From assembly GCA_963995525.1 (NCBI GenBank), contig OZ023214.1, positions 35,521,513 through 35,585,512 of the forward strand: DNA of 64,000 bases, in the 5' to 3' direction. A program made the translations under genes and the position numbers. The notes beneath the pieces were generated by a model, which searched no databases, had not been told where the DNA came from, and saw only the letters and a program-made list of their open reading frames with translations. Within the stretch, counting starts at the first letter, position 1; every line of letters starts with the position of its first letter. Source of the DNA: Escarpia spicata (Eukaryota; Annelida; Polychaeta; Sabellida; Siboglinidae). This document shows, in pieces, positions 54,546-64,000 of this stretch.

Positions 54546-54641
54546 TAACAAGATTTAACAAGATTGCCATCCAGAAAATTACTCTGGATGGCAGTTGGAC
54601 AAGGAAGCCTTTTGGCTTATCGAGAGTCCAATACTTTTTAT

Positions 54642-57430
54642 CTACATGTATCCCGCCTTTTTAAGGTGTGTGTCGATTTTATTTTTAAACATATTCACGC
54701 TACTAGCACCAACACAATCAGGAGATAATCTGTTCCATTCATTTACAGTCCTTTGTGAGAATGAGAACTTTCTTATATCTAATCTACACTGCTCCTTTAC
54801 TAATGTAGCTTCATGTCCTCTGGTCCTTCTATCTTTCTTAACTGAGAAAAAAATGTTTCTATCAATATTTTCATAACCATTCAATATTTTAAACACTTCT
54901 ATGTGATCTCCTCTCAATCTCCTGGTCTCTAGTGTTGTTAAACCACATTCTTTTAGGCGTATTTCGTAACTAAGATCCCTCAGATTTGGTATCATTTTAG
55001 TCGCTCTCCTCTGTACTCTTTCTAGCATATCTATGTCCTTCTTGCGATATGGCCTCCATGCTTGTATACAATATTCTAAATGAGGCCTCACTATTGTTTT
55101 GTACAGCGGTACTATTAATTCTTTTTTCTTATACGCTATATTTCGCCTAATTAATCCAAGGATTTGATTTCCCTTTGACGCTGCAATTCCGCACTGCTCT
55201 GAAACCTTCATATCAGCACTAATGGTTAACCCTAAGTCCTTTTCTTTTAAGTAGTACTTAGAACAGTACCCCCCATTTTATATTTTACCTCTTCATTCCC
55301 ATGACCTGTGTGGAGGCATTTACATTTCCCAAAATTGAACAGCATTTGCCACTTTTCAGACCATTTGATCAACCTATCAAGATCATCTTGTAAATGCTGT
55401 CTGTCTCCATCACTTTTAATCCTTCTAAACACTTTTGTATCATCCGCAAATTTTAACACCTTGCTTGTTATATCATCGTCCAAATCGTTGATATATATTA
55501 AGAATAATATAGGTCCTAGTACTGATCCCTGTGGTACCCCACTCAATACCGATTTCCAGTTTGAAGCCTCCCCATCAACTACTACACGTTGTCTTCTGTC
55601 ATTCAGCCATTTTTCTATCCAGTTTATTATACCATTTCCTATGCCATGGGCCTTTAGCTTAAGGAGTAATCTTTGATGTGGTACTTTGTTGAAAGCTTTT
55701 TGAAAATCTAAATAGATGATATCTACTGGTGATCCCTCATCTACCCACCTAGTGATGTCTTCCAAAAAACATAACATATTTGTTAAGCATGACCTCGCTT
55801 TTAAAAACCCATGTTGAGATGGGTTTATCAAGTTATGTTTAACAAGAAAATCCACCATGTGATCTTTAATTAGTCTTTCTAATAATTTGCAAATCACTGA
55901 TGTTAAACTCATTGGTCTATAGTTCTCTGACTTGTTTCTCGAACCTTTTTTAAATAACGGTATAATGTTTGCCTCTTTCCATTCTAAAGGAACCACTCCC
56001 TCTTCTAATGACAAATTGAAAACTATTGCAAGCGGTGCGCTAATTTGTTCTACAATTTCCAATAGTAGTTTGGGCGGAATCCCGTCCACTCCAGGTGATT
56101 TATTATCCTTCATAGCCCTTATTTTCTTAGCTACCATTTCCGAGGTTACAACTAACTGTCCTAAATAGTCTGAATCTGCCCCCTTGAACTTAGCCTCTGG
56201 TACTGGCAGTGAACTAATATCTTCCCTGGTAAACACTGAACTAAAATACTCATTCAGGTCTTCTGCCATTAAGAATCCCTCTGATATTGTATTTCCAGCA
56301 CTATCTTCTAGAGGACCGACCTTATCCTGAACTTTCTGTTTGCTTCGAATATACGCATAAAAACTCTTACTGTCATGTTTTATATTACTAGCTAATTTTG
56401 TTTTATAGCTTCTCTTTGAATTTCTAATTTCAGCTGTAGCTTGATTAAGTGCTTCTTTATAAATGTTGTAGTCTTCATCATTTCCAGTACATCTATATGA
56501 CTTCCACATCATTTGTTTATACTTAATTTTTCTAATGGCTTCTTTCGATAAGTGTTTCTTTTTAGACCGTTTCCCTTGTTTTTTGAAAGATACAAATTTA
56601 TCGACTATGCACTTAATTTCACTATTTAAGATATTCCAGCATTCGGTTGCTGTCTTATTCTTCAGTGTGTTATTCCAGTCTATCTTTGCTAAATATTTCC
56701 TCATGTCCTTATACCTTCCTTTGTGGAAATTTCTCCTATACTGCTTTTTACTATTCCTTTCTGATTTTACTTTGATGGTAAAATGTATCTGGTTGTGATC
56801 ACTACTCCCCAGTGGCTCACATATCTTGACATTGTCAACTAATTCTTTCTGTGAGGACAAAACTAAGTCTAACACGTTCTCTCCCCTGGTTGGTTCTATC
56901 ACATGTTGAGAAAGGAAACTAACTTGTACTAAAACTAAAAACTTGTGGTCCTCACTCCCCATACTCTGTAGAGATTTCCATTGTATATGCCCATGGTTAA
57001 AGTCCCCCATAATAATACAGTTCCGTTTGCTTACTTCCCTTATAGCGTTTTGTATTTTTTCATTCTCTTCTATGCTTATGTTTGGACTTCGATAAACTAA
57101 CCCAACTGTTAACGTTGAGTTTCCTGTAACTATGTTACACCAAACAGCTTCTTCGCAATCTGCTTCTCTTTCTAATTTTATTTCATAAGCCTGGATAGAT
57201 TCTTTAATATATAAAATAACTCCACCTCCCTTTCTTCCTATTCTATCTTTCCTAAACATTACATATCCTGTTAGTCCCAATTCGGCATCTGATATATCAG
57301 TGGTGGCCCACGATTCGGTTATACCTATTATGTGAGGGTCAATATCTTCTACCATAATGTTTAGTTCACTTCTTTTGTTTACTATGCTCCTTGCATTTAA
57401 ACAAATGCATTTATATCCTGATTCAGAACA
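54642..57430 (-). CDS. CR1 ORF2: AP-like endonuclease and reverse transcriptase, one frameshift
   Basis: The open frame extends in phase upstream of the first ATG (57355) through CLNARSIVNKRSELN, so the endonuclease begins near 57430. Endonuclease residues are visible in N-A-R-S, T-E-S-W, G-D-F-N-H and S-S-D-H-N. RT blocks: NKSPGVDGIPPKLL, ENYRPMSLTSVICKLLERLI, IIYLDFQKAFNKVPH, GVPQGSVLGPILFLIYINDL and the catalytic LKFADDTKVFR. A single frameshift near 55240 separates the thumb and C-terminal domain (54642-55211: LYKTIVRPHLEYCIQAWRPY, EWNRLSPDCVGASSVNMFK). With both active sites conserved, the copy is young. Confidence 0.92.
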
Positions 57431-57519
57431 GTTTTCCTGGCTGTTCTTTGCCGATTTATTTCTGCTGTCTTTATCTATGCCTCCAGTTTCAGGCTTCTCT
57501 GTGAATCCCCCCTGCGAAT

Positions 57520-58622
57520 CTAGTTTAAATAGATGCAGCCTGTCCCACTGTCAACAGATTGCAGCAAGTTTTCTGAGAAAACTGCTGCCCCCTTTCCACT
57601 TAGATGTAGGCCATCTCTCATGTACATATCTTCCCTCCCAACAAAGTGTCCCCATAAATCTACGAATCCCACCCCCTCTTCTTTACACATCTGCTCAACT
57701 AGTGCGTTGATCGCCATCCTCTTGCAGTTTCTATATGTCGGCCCCCTTCCTCCCATTACTGGCAAAATTCCTGAGAGGATAATCTGTTCTACTCTTGTCT
57801 TCTTTAACTTCTTCACTAACTGTCTGTACTTCTGAACTATCCCAGTTGTTCCCTCCCTCTCTGCGTTATTTGTCCCTACATGTACTAGTATAGACCCTCC
57901 CTTGCCATGCCCCAGTACCTTCTCTACCCTTTCAGTTACATGTTCTATCCTAGCCCCCGGTAGACAAACAACGACGTCCTCCCCCTCGCTTAGAGTCTTA
58001 TCTGTCTTTCTCATAATCGAATCGCCCATAAACACCCTCTCTTTCCTCATTGCCCCCTCAATCACTGCCTCAGTGTAGCTCTTTCTACGGTTTGCATCTG
58101 TCTGGTTGTAATCTTGTTCCCCTGTCTTATGCTCTCCCGTCACAATCTCGTCCGTTCCATTCTTTCCTGACGCTGTTTCTCTTGTCACCTTTCTTCCTGT
58201 CATCGTCCCTCCCGACTTCTCTTCTGTCACATGTACTCTCACTTCCTTTCTTCCCGTCATCTTTCCTCCCATTGCATTTCCTTCTCTCCTCTCCCGTATC
58301 TTTTTCCCTCCTACCTCTTTCTCTACGGTCACTTTCTCTCCTGCCACCTTCACACCTGTCACATTTCCTTGTCGTCTCTCTCCATTCCGTCTGTCTCCTT
58401 GCTGATTCTCATCTCCATCCCCTTCACAATATCTACCAACCTAGCTACCTCTTTCTCCAGACATTTCACCTTCCAACACCCCACGCACTGAAAGGTGAAT
58501 CCCTCTTCCTTGGTTTCTGTCCATGACTTCGTACAGCCGGATAAGGCAAAATCTACCCAACTGTGGCAGTCGTCGCACACCAAGTGTCTCTTTGCCTTGA
58601 CTTGCCGCTTGCAAGGCGCCAT
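57520..58622 (-). CDS. CR1 ORF1: PHD-like finger plus SGNH esterase, one frameshift
   Basis: Part 1 (58622-58359) opens MAPCKRQVKAKRHL and carries a Cys/His finger of PHD type (CDDCHSW, GC, FQCVGCW), then a short coiled-coil (LEKEVARLVDIVKGMEMRIS). A frame change near 58360 leads to part 2 (to 57520): a Lys/Gly/Thr-rich linker, then an SGNH/GDSL esterase with GDS (MGDSIMRK), G-x-N (HVGTNN) and the D-x-x-H block (RDGLHLS). PHD plus esterase in ORF1 is established for CR1-clade retrotransposons. The esterase is thought to aid nucleoprotein or membrane association, which is not shown here. The stop at 57520 precedes ORF2 by little. Confidence 0.88.
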
Positions 58623-58661
58623 ATCAGAATTTATTTAATAATAATAATCTAATTAGCTATT

Positions 58662-59950
58662 TAAAATATGGACCGTTATAGACAGATATCAAACCTGCCG
58701 TTTGTGTCAAAGCTGTTCGAAAGGTGTGTTGCACGCTGTCTGGTCGACCACTTGACTGATAACAATATTCTTGAACGATACCAATCAGCCTACAAATCGC
58801 ATCACTCCACGGACACTGCGCTAGTTCTGGTACATCATGACATCCTCGAGGCGCTAGACCGGCGGTATGGAGTCATCCTGGTTCTACTTGACATATCGGC
58901 CGCCTTCGACACAGTTGACCATGAAATTCTGCTCAGCCGATTAGAACAACGCTTCGGAATGGCTGACCCCGTGCTGGCATGGATGCGATCATATCTAACC
59001 GACCGGTCGCAGTCAGTAAATATACCACGAGGCGCTTCCATCTAAATTAGCGTCGCTTGTGGCGTCCCTCGATGATCGGTGCTGGGGCCTCTGTTGTTCT
59101 ATGCGTACTCAGCACCTATTGTTGATATCATCAGAAGACACAACCTGGGCTCCCATCTCTGCGCGCACGATACCCGGCTATACGTCAAATTTGAGATGAC
59201 CGAAACCAACATAATGTTGTCTCTACGCCGAATTGAGTACTGCATCAACGACGTCCGCGTGAGAATGATAACAAAACGGTCGCACTTGTGTTAGCATCAC
59301 GAAACAATTAAGCGAAACACAATTGATATCACCTTGATCACAATTGGCGACTGCGACATAATGTCAAGCCTACTGCCAAAAACATCGGCGTTGTATTCGA
59401 CTCGGAAATGTCGATGGTCGTCATGTAAAGAACATGTCCTGCGTAGTGTACTATCATCTGAGGAACATTGCGTTGATCCAATCGTGCCTAACACAGGAAG
59501 CCGCAGTCAGTCTTATGTACTCTCTTGTTATATCGATAAATGACTATGCGAACTGCCTGCTGTATCACATCCCTGACTGCAAAGAGTGCAAAATGCTGCT
59601 GCTCGGCTGGTGGTCCGCTGCCACAGATGGGACCACATCACACCGGTACTCAAGAAACTGCACTGGCTTCCCGTAAAGCAACGCATTCATTACGCAATTC
59701 TGCTACTGGCGTTTCGTGTTCTACGCACAGACTGGTACCAGCTTACGTGACCGACCTACTCCACGAACAAAGAGCTACTCGAGTGTTACGTTCAACTACA
59801 AACAATGACTTGTACGTGCCACTATCTCGCAGCCGAAACGGCGTCAGAACTTTCTCGGTATCTGCTTCATGACTATGGAATTCACTTCCAAGCGAGATGA
59901 AGGCAACCTGTTGCTTTGTGACTTTCAAAACACTTTTATTTGTTTATATT
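58662..59950 (+). mobile_element. L2-like LINE, RT half, right of the CR1
   Basis: RYRQISNLPFVSKLFERCVA, QSAYKSHHSTDTAL, VLLDISAAFDTVDHEILLSR, then frameshifted GVP, AYSAPIVDI and a decayed active-site region (HDTRLYV), then the C-terminal LHWLPVKQRIHYAILL in fragments to about 59900. About 150-200 codons expected between the endonuclease half (ending 54545) and this piece are missing. Confidence 0.85.
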
Positions 59951-59959
59951 ATTCGTTAT

Positions 59960-60680
59960 CTTGTACGTGTTTTAAAACAAATTTTATACAATCTTTACTG
60001 ATTTATTATCAATATACCTTTAATTGTAACGATCATGTTTAGCGGTAACTTATTCTTTTTAATTTGTGTATATATTGTCATTTATTTTAACTAATTTAAT
60101 ATTATTAATTTTATGTAACTTATTAAAGTTCTGCATTGATAAATATATAAAACAAACCTTCTAATACACAACAAGCTTGTATGAAAGATACGTTAAGGGG
60201 GTTTTCGTTTGGAATTCGACATACATGTCCAAATTATCGGAGTACTCTATGTATGATGATATCTGAGATTTTTGGTATATTCGGCAATAATTTAATTTAA
60301 TATTTATTGAATGTTAGTTGAAACATATTATAGAGCAAACAAATCAAAACAAGTCATTAGTTAAAATCAAGTCATGCGTGCAATTCACGTTGGAGGTAAT
60401 TGTATGTAATGGCATAATAAAACGAAAAAAAAGTGTTTGGAAAAGAGTAAATATGAAGTTGTAAACTTACAAATAATAATGTTCGTGGCCATATAATCCG
60501 CTCGTGTTTTGGGCCGGTTGACATGTACGACCACACAATGAATTTGTAACACTGCAAGTATAATATATTATGTAACCCTGGCGGAATTGTTTCGTGCTAG
60601 CGGTTGCATAGGCTATTGTTATGTCAGTCGCTAGACGCGGGTAGGGTAGTTGGAGCCACACCCAATCGCAGTTTGCTAGG
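59960..60680. other. AT-rich stretch, nothing recognised
   Basis: Includes the probable 3' UTR of the LINE. No gene or repeat supported. Confidence 0.4.
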
Positions 60681-60684
60681 GATC

Positions 60685-60755
60685 ATGGACGTGTCCACAA
60701 AGATATGCGTACAGTTCTTTGTCTCCGTATTACGGGTATCAATATACAAGGCCTG
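60685..60755 (+). CDS. Speculative first coding exon
   Basis: ATG at 60685 opens 23 codons (MDVSTKICVQFFVSVLRVSI..) with a hydrophobic centre that could be a signal anchor, and runs into CTG|GTGAGT, a strong donor, in phase 2. No second exon was identified; one could lie in or beyond the gap at 61301. Chance occurrence is quite possible. Confidence 0.2.
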
Positions 60756-61300
60756 GTGAGTTATTTGTTTTTCATTTTATATGTTATATATAATAGTGGT
60801 ATTATTAGAATAATGCGTAACTTAAATTGTTTCTTGTTGCCCCATTACCCGTCACTTCGGGCATGCCAGCTATAGTATGACGAGTGTAGCAGTGTTGTGT
60901 CGTATAATGTTCAGTTGTGTTTACAGACGACTTACATATCTAGCAAGCATCCTAACTAATTATTGTGATATATAGGTATATCGTATGCATACGTTTGACT
61001 TTAGATAATGTGATAGTTACTCGTTAAAAGAAGTACTTAGCTAAAACAAGTTTCTCCGACACTTTGTGTGTTCAAGTTCAGACAAAAATCTATATGGGGA
61101 CTGATTATTACATTCGGTTGAATTAACACGTCTAATATTGGAACAGCCGACGCAATGTAGTAATGTGGCATTGGCTGCTTGATTACAGTGTTACAGTGTT
61201 GCGATGTTATGGTCGCAACTGTCTCTGTCGCTGTCTCTTTGTGTCCCTACCCATATATAGGCCTGTATATGTCCGTTTTTTTCCCCGTCTCCCCTTTTCC

Positions 61301-61500
61301 NNNNNNNNNNNNNNNNNNNNNNNNNNNNNNNNNNNNNNNNNNNNNNNNNNNNNNNNNNNNNNNNNNNNNNNNNNNNNNNNNNNNNNNNNNNNNNNNNNNN
61401 NNNNNNNNNNNNNNNNNNNNNNNNNNNNNNNNNNNNNNNNNNNNNNNNNNNNNNNNNNNNNNNNNNNNNNNNNNNNNNNNNNNNNNNNNNNNNNNNNNNN
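61301..61500. other. Assembly gap (200 N)
   Basis: Exactly 200 undetermined bases. A round number usually marks a gap of unknown size. Confidence 0.99.
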
Positions 61501-61563
61501 TGTGTTAAACACTGCCTATGTTAAAATACTCTGTGTTAAGATATAACAAATTAAAAAGGAAAG

Positions 61564-61902
61564 GTTGAGCGCAGTAGTGTGACGCTTAGAGCGTCGGACT
61601 TTCTATTGAGGGATCCCAGGAGTGAATCATCTTGCTATAGCTACGAACGTTGGGTAAGTTAATTTACTCTATGTTGCTCAAGTTCACTCAGTTGTAAGAA
61701 TGAGTACCTGGCTGTAGACAGTGATAGATAGTTGTTTGCGAATATTCTACGCGTAGTAATTACAGCGTAGCTGAATGCTTCCCATACAAGTCGAGACGGT
61801 GTTCGATTGAAGAGATCTGCCAGGGAGTAATATCTAGCGCGCTCTGAACAGTTCTAAGGTCTGGATACCGCGCAATATAAGAACTCAGGAACTTACCTTT
61901 TT
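61564..61902 (+). mobile_element. tRNA-derived SINE, copy 3
   Basis: gagcgcagtagtgtgacgct at the head, then gttcactcagttgtaagaat, gagtacctggctgtagacag, and the end ataccgcgcaatataagaac with a TTACCTTTTT tail. The B-box region is decayed. No clear target duplication. Confidence 0.85.
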
Positions 61903-62131
61903 AAGATGACTCAGACTCTAAGCCACTTAAAGAACAATCCAACAACGCGACGAACCATCTCGTTAACAAAACAACCGTCTTCACAATAACAACTGTTGTT
62001 TTCTTCTACCTTTCAAGTGGAAGCACTCAACAATAGTGTTCGTAAAGGTGTTTCGTCGTGATATTAATTGTTTCTGCATACTGTAAGGTGTTTACGTACG
62101 AAGGCGCAACCGCGTATTTATCGCTCATTTG

Positions 62132-62164
62132 ACAGACAGACAGACAGACAGACAGACACAAACA

Positions 62165-62258
<94 letters not shown>
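62132..62258. repeat. (CAGA)n-(CA)n microsatellite
   Basis: Six or so CAGA units followed by about 95 bp of CA. Further CA/CGCA-rich sequence continues to 62425. Confidence 0.95.
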
Positions 62259-62260
<2 letters not shown>

Positions 62261-62489
62261 ATTATGTAATTATTTTAATAGAAGTGATCACATAATTACG
62301 CACGCATCACGCACGTCGCATGCATACACAGTCACACACGCGCGCGCATATACACACGTGTATCCATTTGTGTATACACGCGCGCACACACACGCACGCA
62401 CACGCACGCACGCACACTCACACTCGAGTCAAATTTAGCTTAGAGCAAATGTAATGTGACTACTTAAAATGAGAAAAAAAATTCTTTTT

Positions 62490-63170
62490 AATGTCTGTGT
62501 TAGTCTTTTTGCCACAACGAGTAGTTTTGTTATTATTGGTATTCTATCCCATAACCATGCGGTCGTTGGGTCACCACTGATGATTTCCTGACCAGCTCTC
62601 GCCATCTCTGTTGATTCTCTGGAACCAAACCAGTCCATTCTTGATGCAGTCTTCCCATCTCTTCGTCTGTCTGCCTCTCTTTCTTCTTACTGGCACAGTG
62701 TCTAGCATGATATGGTCTTTGCAAGGCATATTGATCTAGTAACATGACCATACCACTCCAGCTTCCGTTTCTTGACCGTCGTCAGGAGGTCTTCAAAAGG
62801 GATCAGTGGCTTGCTTGATTCTGTTGTCGACTTCTTCGTTGGTGATATGTTCCTTGTATGAGATGCGCAGGTTCTTGCGGTAACATCTCATCTCCATGGC
62901 TTCGATTCTTCTTTACAGATCTGCTGTAATGGTCCACGTCTTGCAAACAAAAAGGACGATTGACATCACAAGGGAGCTCACCAGTCTGATTCTGGAGCTG
63001 AGTGAGATGTTGTTGTCGTCCCAGACGGCTTTCAAGCTTGTCAGCGCTGCTGTTGTCTGTGCAATACTGGATAGCACACCAGGTTTAGATCCTTCATCTG
63101 GTACGTTATGCTCTCTTCTAAGTCCGCTGAAACTGTTAACGTTCCCACAACTACGTCTTAGTTGACACAA
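62490..63170 (-). mobile_element. LINE RT C-terminal fragment (RTE/endonuclease-RT type)
   Basis: Minus strand: LTSLKAVWDDNNISLSSRIR, LVMSIVLFVCKTWTITADL, EAMEMRCYRKNLRISYKEHI, TNEEVDNRIKQ, then decayed EWTGL/WRELVR-like blocks near 62600. This is the well-known thumb and tail of RTE-like LINE proteins. Frameshifted. Confidence 0.85.
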
Positions 63171-63224
63171 TCGAAAGGGTTCATCAATCCCCCTATCACA
63201 TTGAAATCATTTTAAACTATAACT

Positions 63225-64000
63225 GCCTTTCGGAAAAAACTCGACTCGACTGGTTTATTTGTCCAGCCATACTCGCTCTTGAGTGATCCAGCCCCATACC
63301 AAGCATATCTGTCTGCAGTGGTACATTTCTCTAGTTGGTGCAGTGCCAACTTTCTGCATCGTAACGTCTCCAAAACGAAAGAAATGTGCATTGACTTCCT
63401 TTGTAACGCTACTGCCGTTAGTCCCATTGTCATTAATGGCGAGCCTGTGGAACAGGTCAATTCATTTAGGTACCTTGGTGTTGTGTTGGATAAGTTGTTC
63501 TTCACAGAGCACGTTACAGCCGTGCAAAAGAAGTCTCAACAGCGACCGCATGTTCTTCGCAGGTTGCGCGCTTTCAACGTTGACCAAAAACTTCTTCTCC
63601 TTCTCTACTGCAGTATAATTGAGCCTCTCTTAACTTATTGCAGCATTTGTTATTACCCTGCTCTTTCGGCGAGCAACCGAAACAGGCTCCTAAAAGTCTC
63701 AGGTACTGCTGCCAAGATCATTGGTGTACCTACTCCAGTGCTATCCGAAATGATTGACCGTGCAACTTTGCGAAAAGCTCGTGTTGTCGCAGCTGACTCG
63801 GACCGCCCGCTCCACTTTTACTTTGATAGTCTTCCATCTGGTCGGAGGTATCGGTGCTTGAAATGCAAGAAAGTTTGGTAGAACAAGAGCTTTGTGCCTA
63901 TGGCAATCAGAATGTTGAACCAGTGATATTGATAACTGTGCTCTGCTTTGATTATATTTATACTTTACATACGTATATACACATCTAACATGTACATCTT
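63225..64000 (+). mobile_element. Non-LTR RT C-terminal part, runs off the window
   Basis: NVSKTKEMCIDFLCNA, NGEPVEQVNSFRYLGVVLDK (the RT YLG block), LLLLYCSIIEPLLTYCSICY, SASNRNRLLKVSGTAAKIIG and SLPSGRRYRCLKCKK. One frame is open from 63279 to 63881. The 5' part, including the catalytic YxDD, is missing. A different family from the L2-like copies. Confidence 0.85.

Larger units (their letters stand above)
54546..58640 (-). mobile_element. CR1-clade LINE, nearly full length
   Basis: The best preserved transposon in the window. From 5' to 3' on the minus strand: ORF1 (PHD-like and esterase parts), ORF2 (endonuclease and RT), and a 3' UTR ending in a hairpin (TGCCATCCAGA / TCTGGATGGCA) with two TCTTGTTAAA units at about 54545-54566. 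Only two coding breaks were noticed, near 58360 in ORF1 and near 55240 in ORF2. It lies between two halves of an L2-like LINE. Confidence 0.9.

Noticed and set aside
58050..58526. 158-codon plus-strand frame rich in Leu/Ser/Pro
   Set aside because: Antisense shadow of CR1 ORF1.
61163..61546. Open frames spanning the gap
   Set aside because: They exist only because undetermined bases contain no stop codons.

Overview
The window is animal nuclear DNA. Its genes are split by GT-AG introns and embedded in a dense, nested layer of non-LTR retrotransposons, tRNA-derived SINEs, inverted-repeat DNA elements, Ty3/gypsy debris, a hAT relic and very long microsatellites. An ortholog of the sperm and ciliary radial-spoke protein LRRC23, together with CR1 elements carrying PHD-plus-esterase ORF1 proteins, fits a metazoan, most likely a marine invertebrate (a lophotrochozoan or basal deuterostome). 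I cannot name the species. There is one assembly gap of 200 N at 61301-61500.

Region 1 (1-13000) holds two convergent genes. A plus-strand gene, cut by the window start, has at least six phase-0 exons encoding Ser/Glu/Lys-rich acidic modules (435-5199, with a possible terminal exon to 5717). Opposite it lies a complete eight-exon LRRC23 gene (12729 down to 6711) whose exon phases all agree and whose translation follows vertebrate LRRC23 from end to end. Its introns hold an 860-bp inverted-repeat element, a CAG tract, a 28-bp minisatellite that appears to have grown out of the end of exon 3, and a SINE.

Region 2 (13000-22750) is mostly microsatellite and retroelement. It contains one small two-exon gene (15307-16075) for a secreted 79-residue peptide whose cysteine spacing is mirror-symmetric.

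Region 3 (22980-31590) is a tandem duplication of a unit of about 4.1 kb. Each copy carries an uninterrupted 396-codon frame of unknown function, a divergent 103-codon frame, and two copies of an inverted-repeat element with TWA target duplications. Copy differences within the 396-codon frame are unevenly distributed: a conserved core sits between two replacement-rich flanks.

Region 4 (31600-64000) is a transposon graveyard: degenerate Ty3/gypsy pol with a probable 3' LTR, several L2/CR1-like LINE fragments on both strands, RTE-like LINE ends, and a hAT-like transposase relic. The clearest nest runs from 53286 to 59950. There an L2-like LINE is split by a TIR element with a CGT target duplication and lies around a nearly intact 4-kb CR1 element. 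A SINE with a TGACAT target duplication splits another LINE at 52241-52566. No tRNA, rRNA or CRISPR was recognised. No strong case for a new multi-gene system emerged; the best candidates for novelty are the duplicated 396-codon gene unit, the mirror-cysteine peptide and the exon-derived minisatellite.
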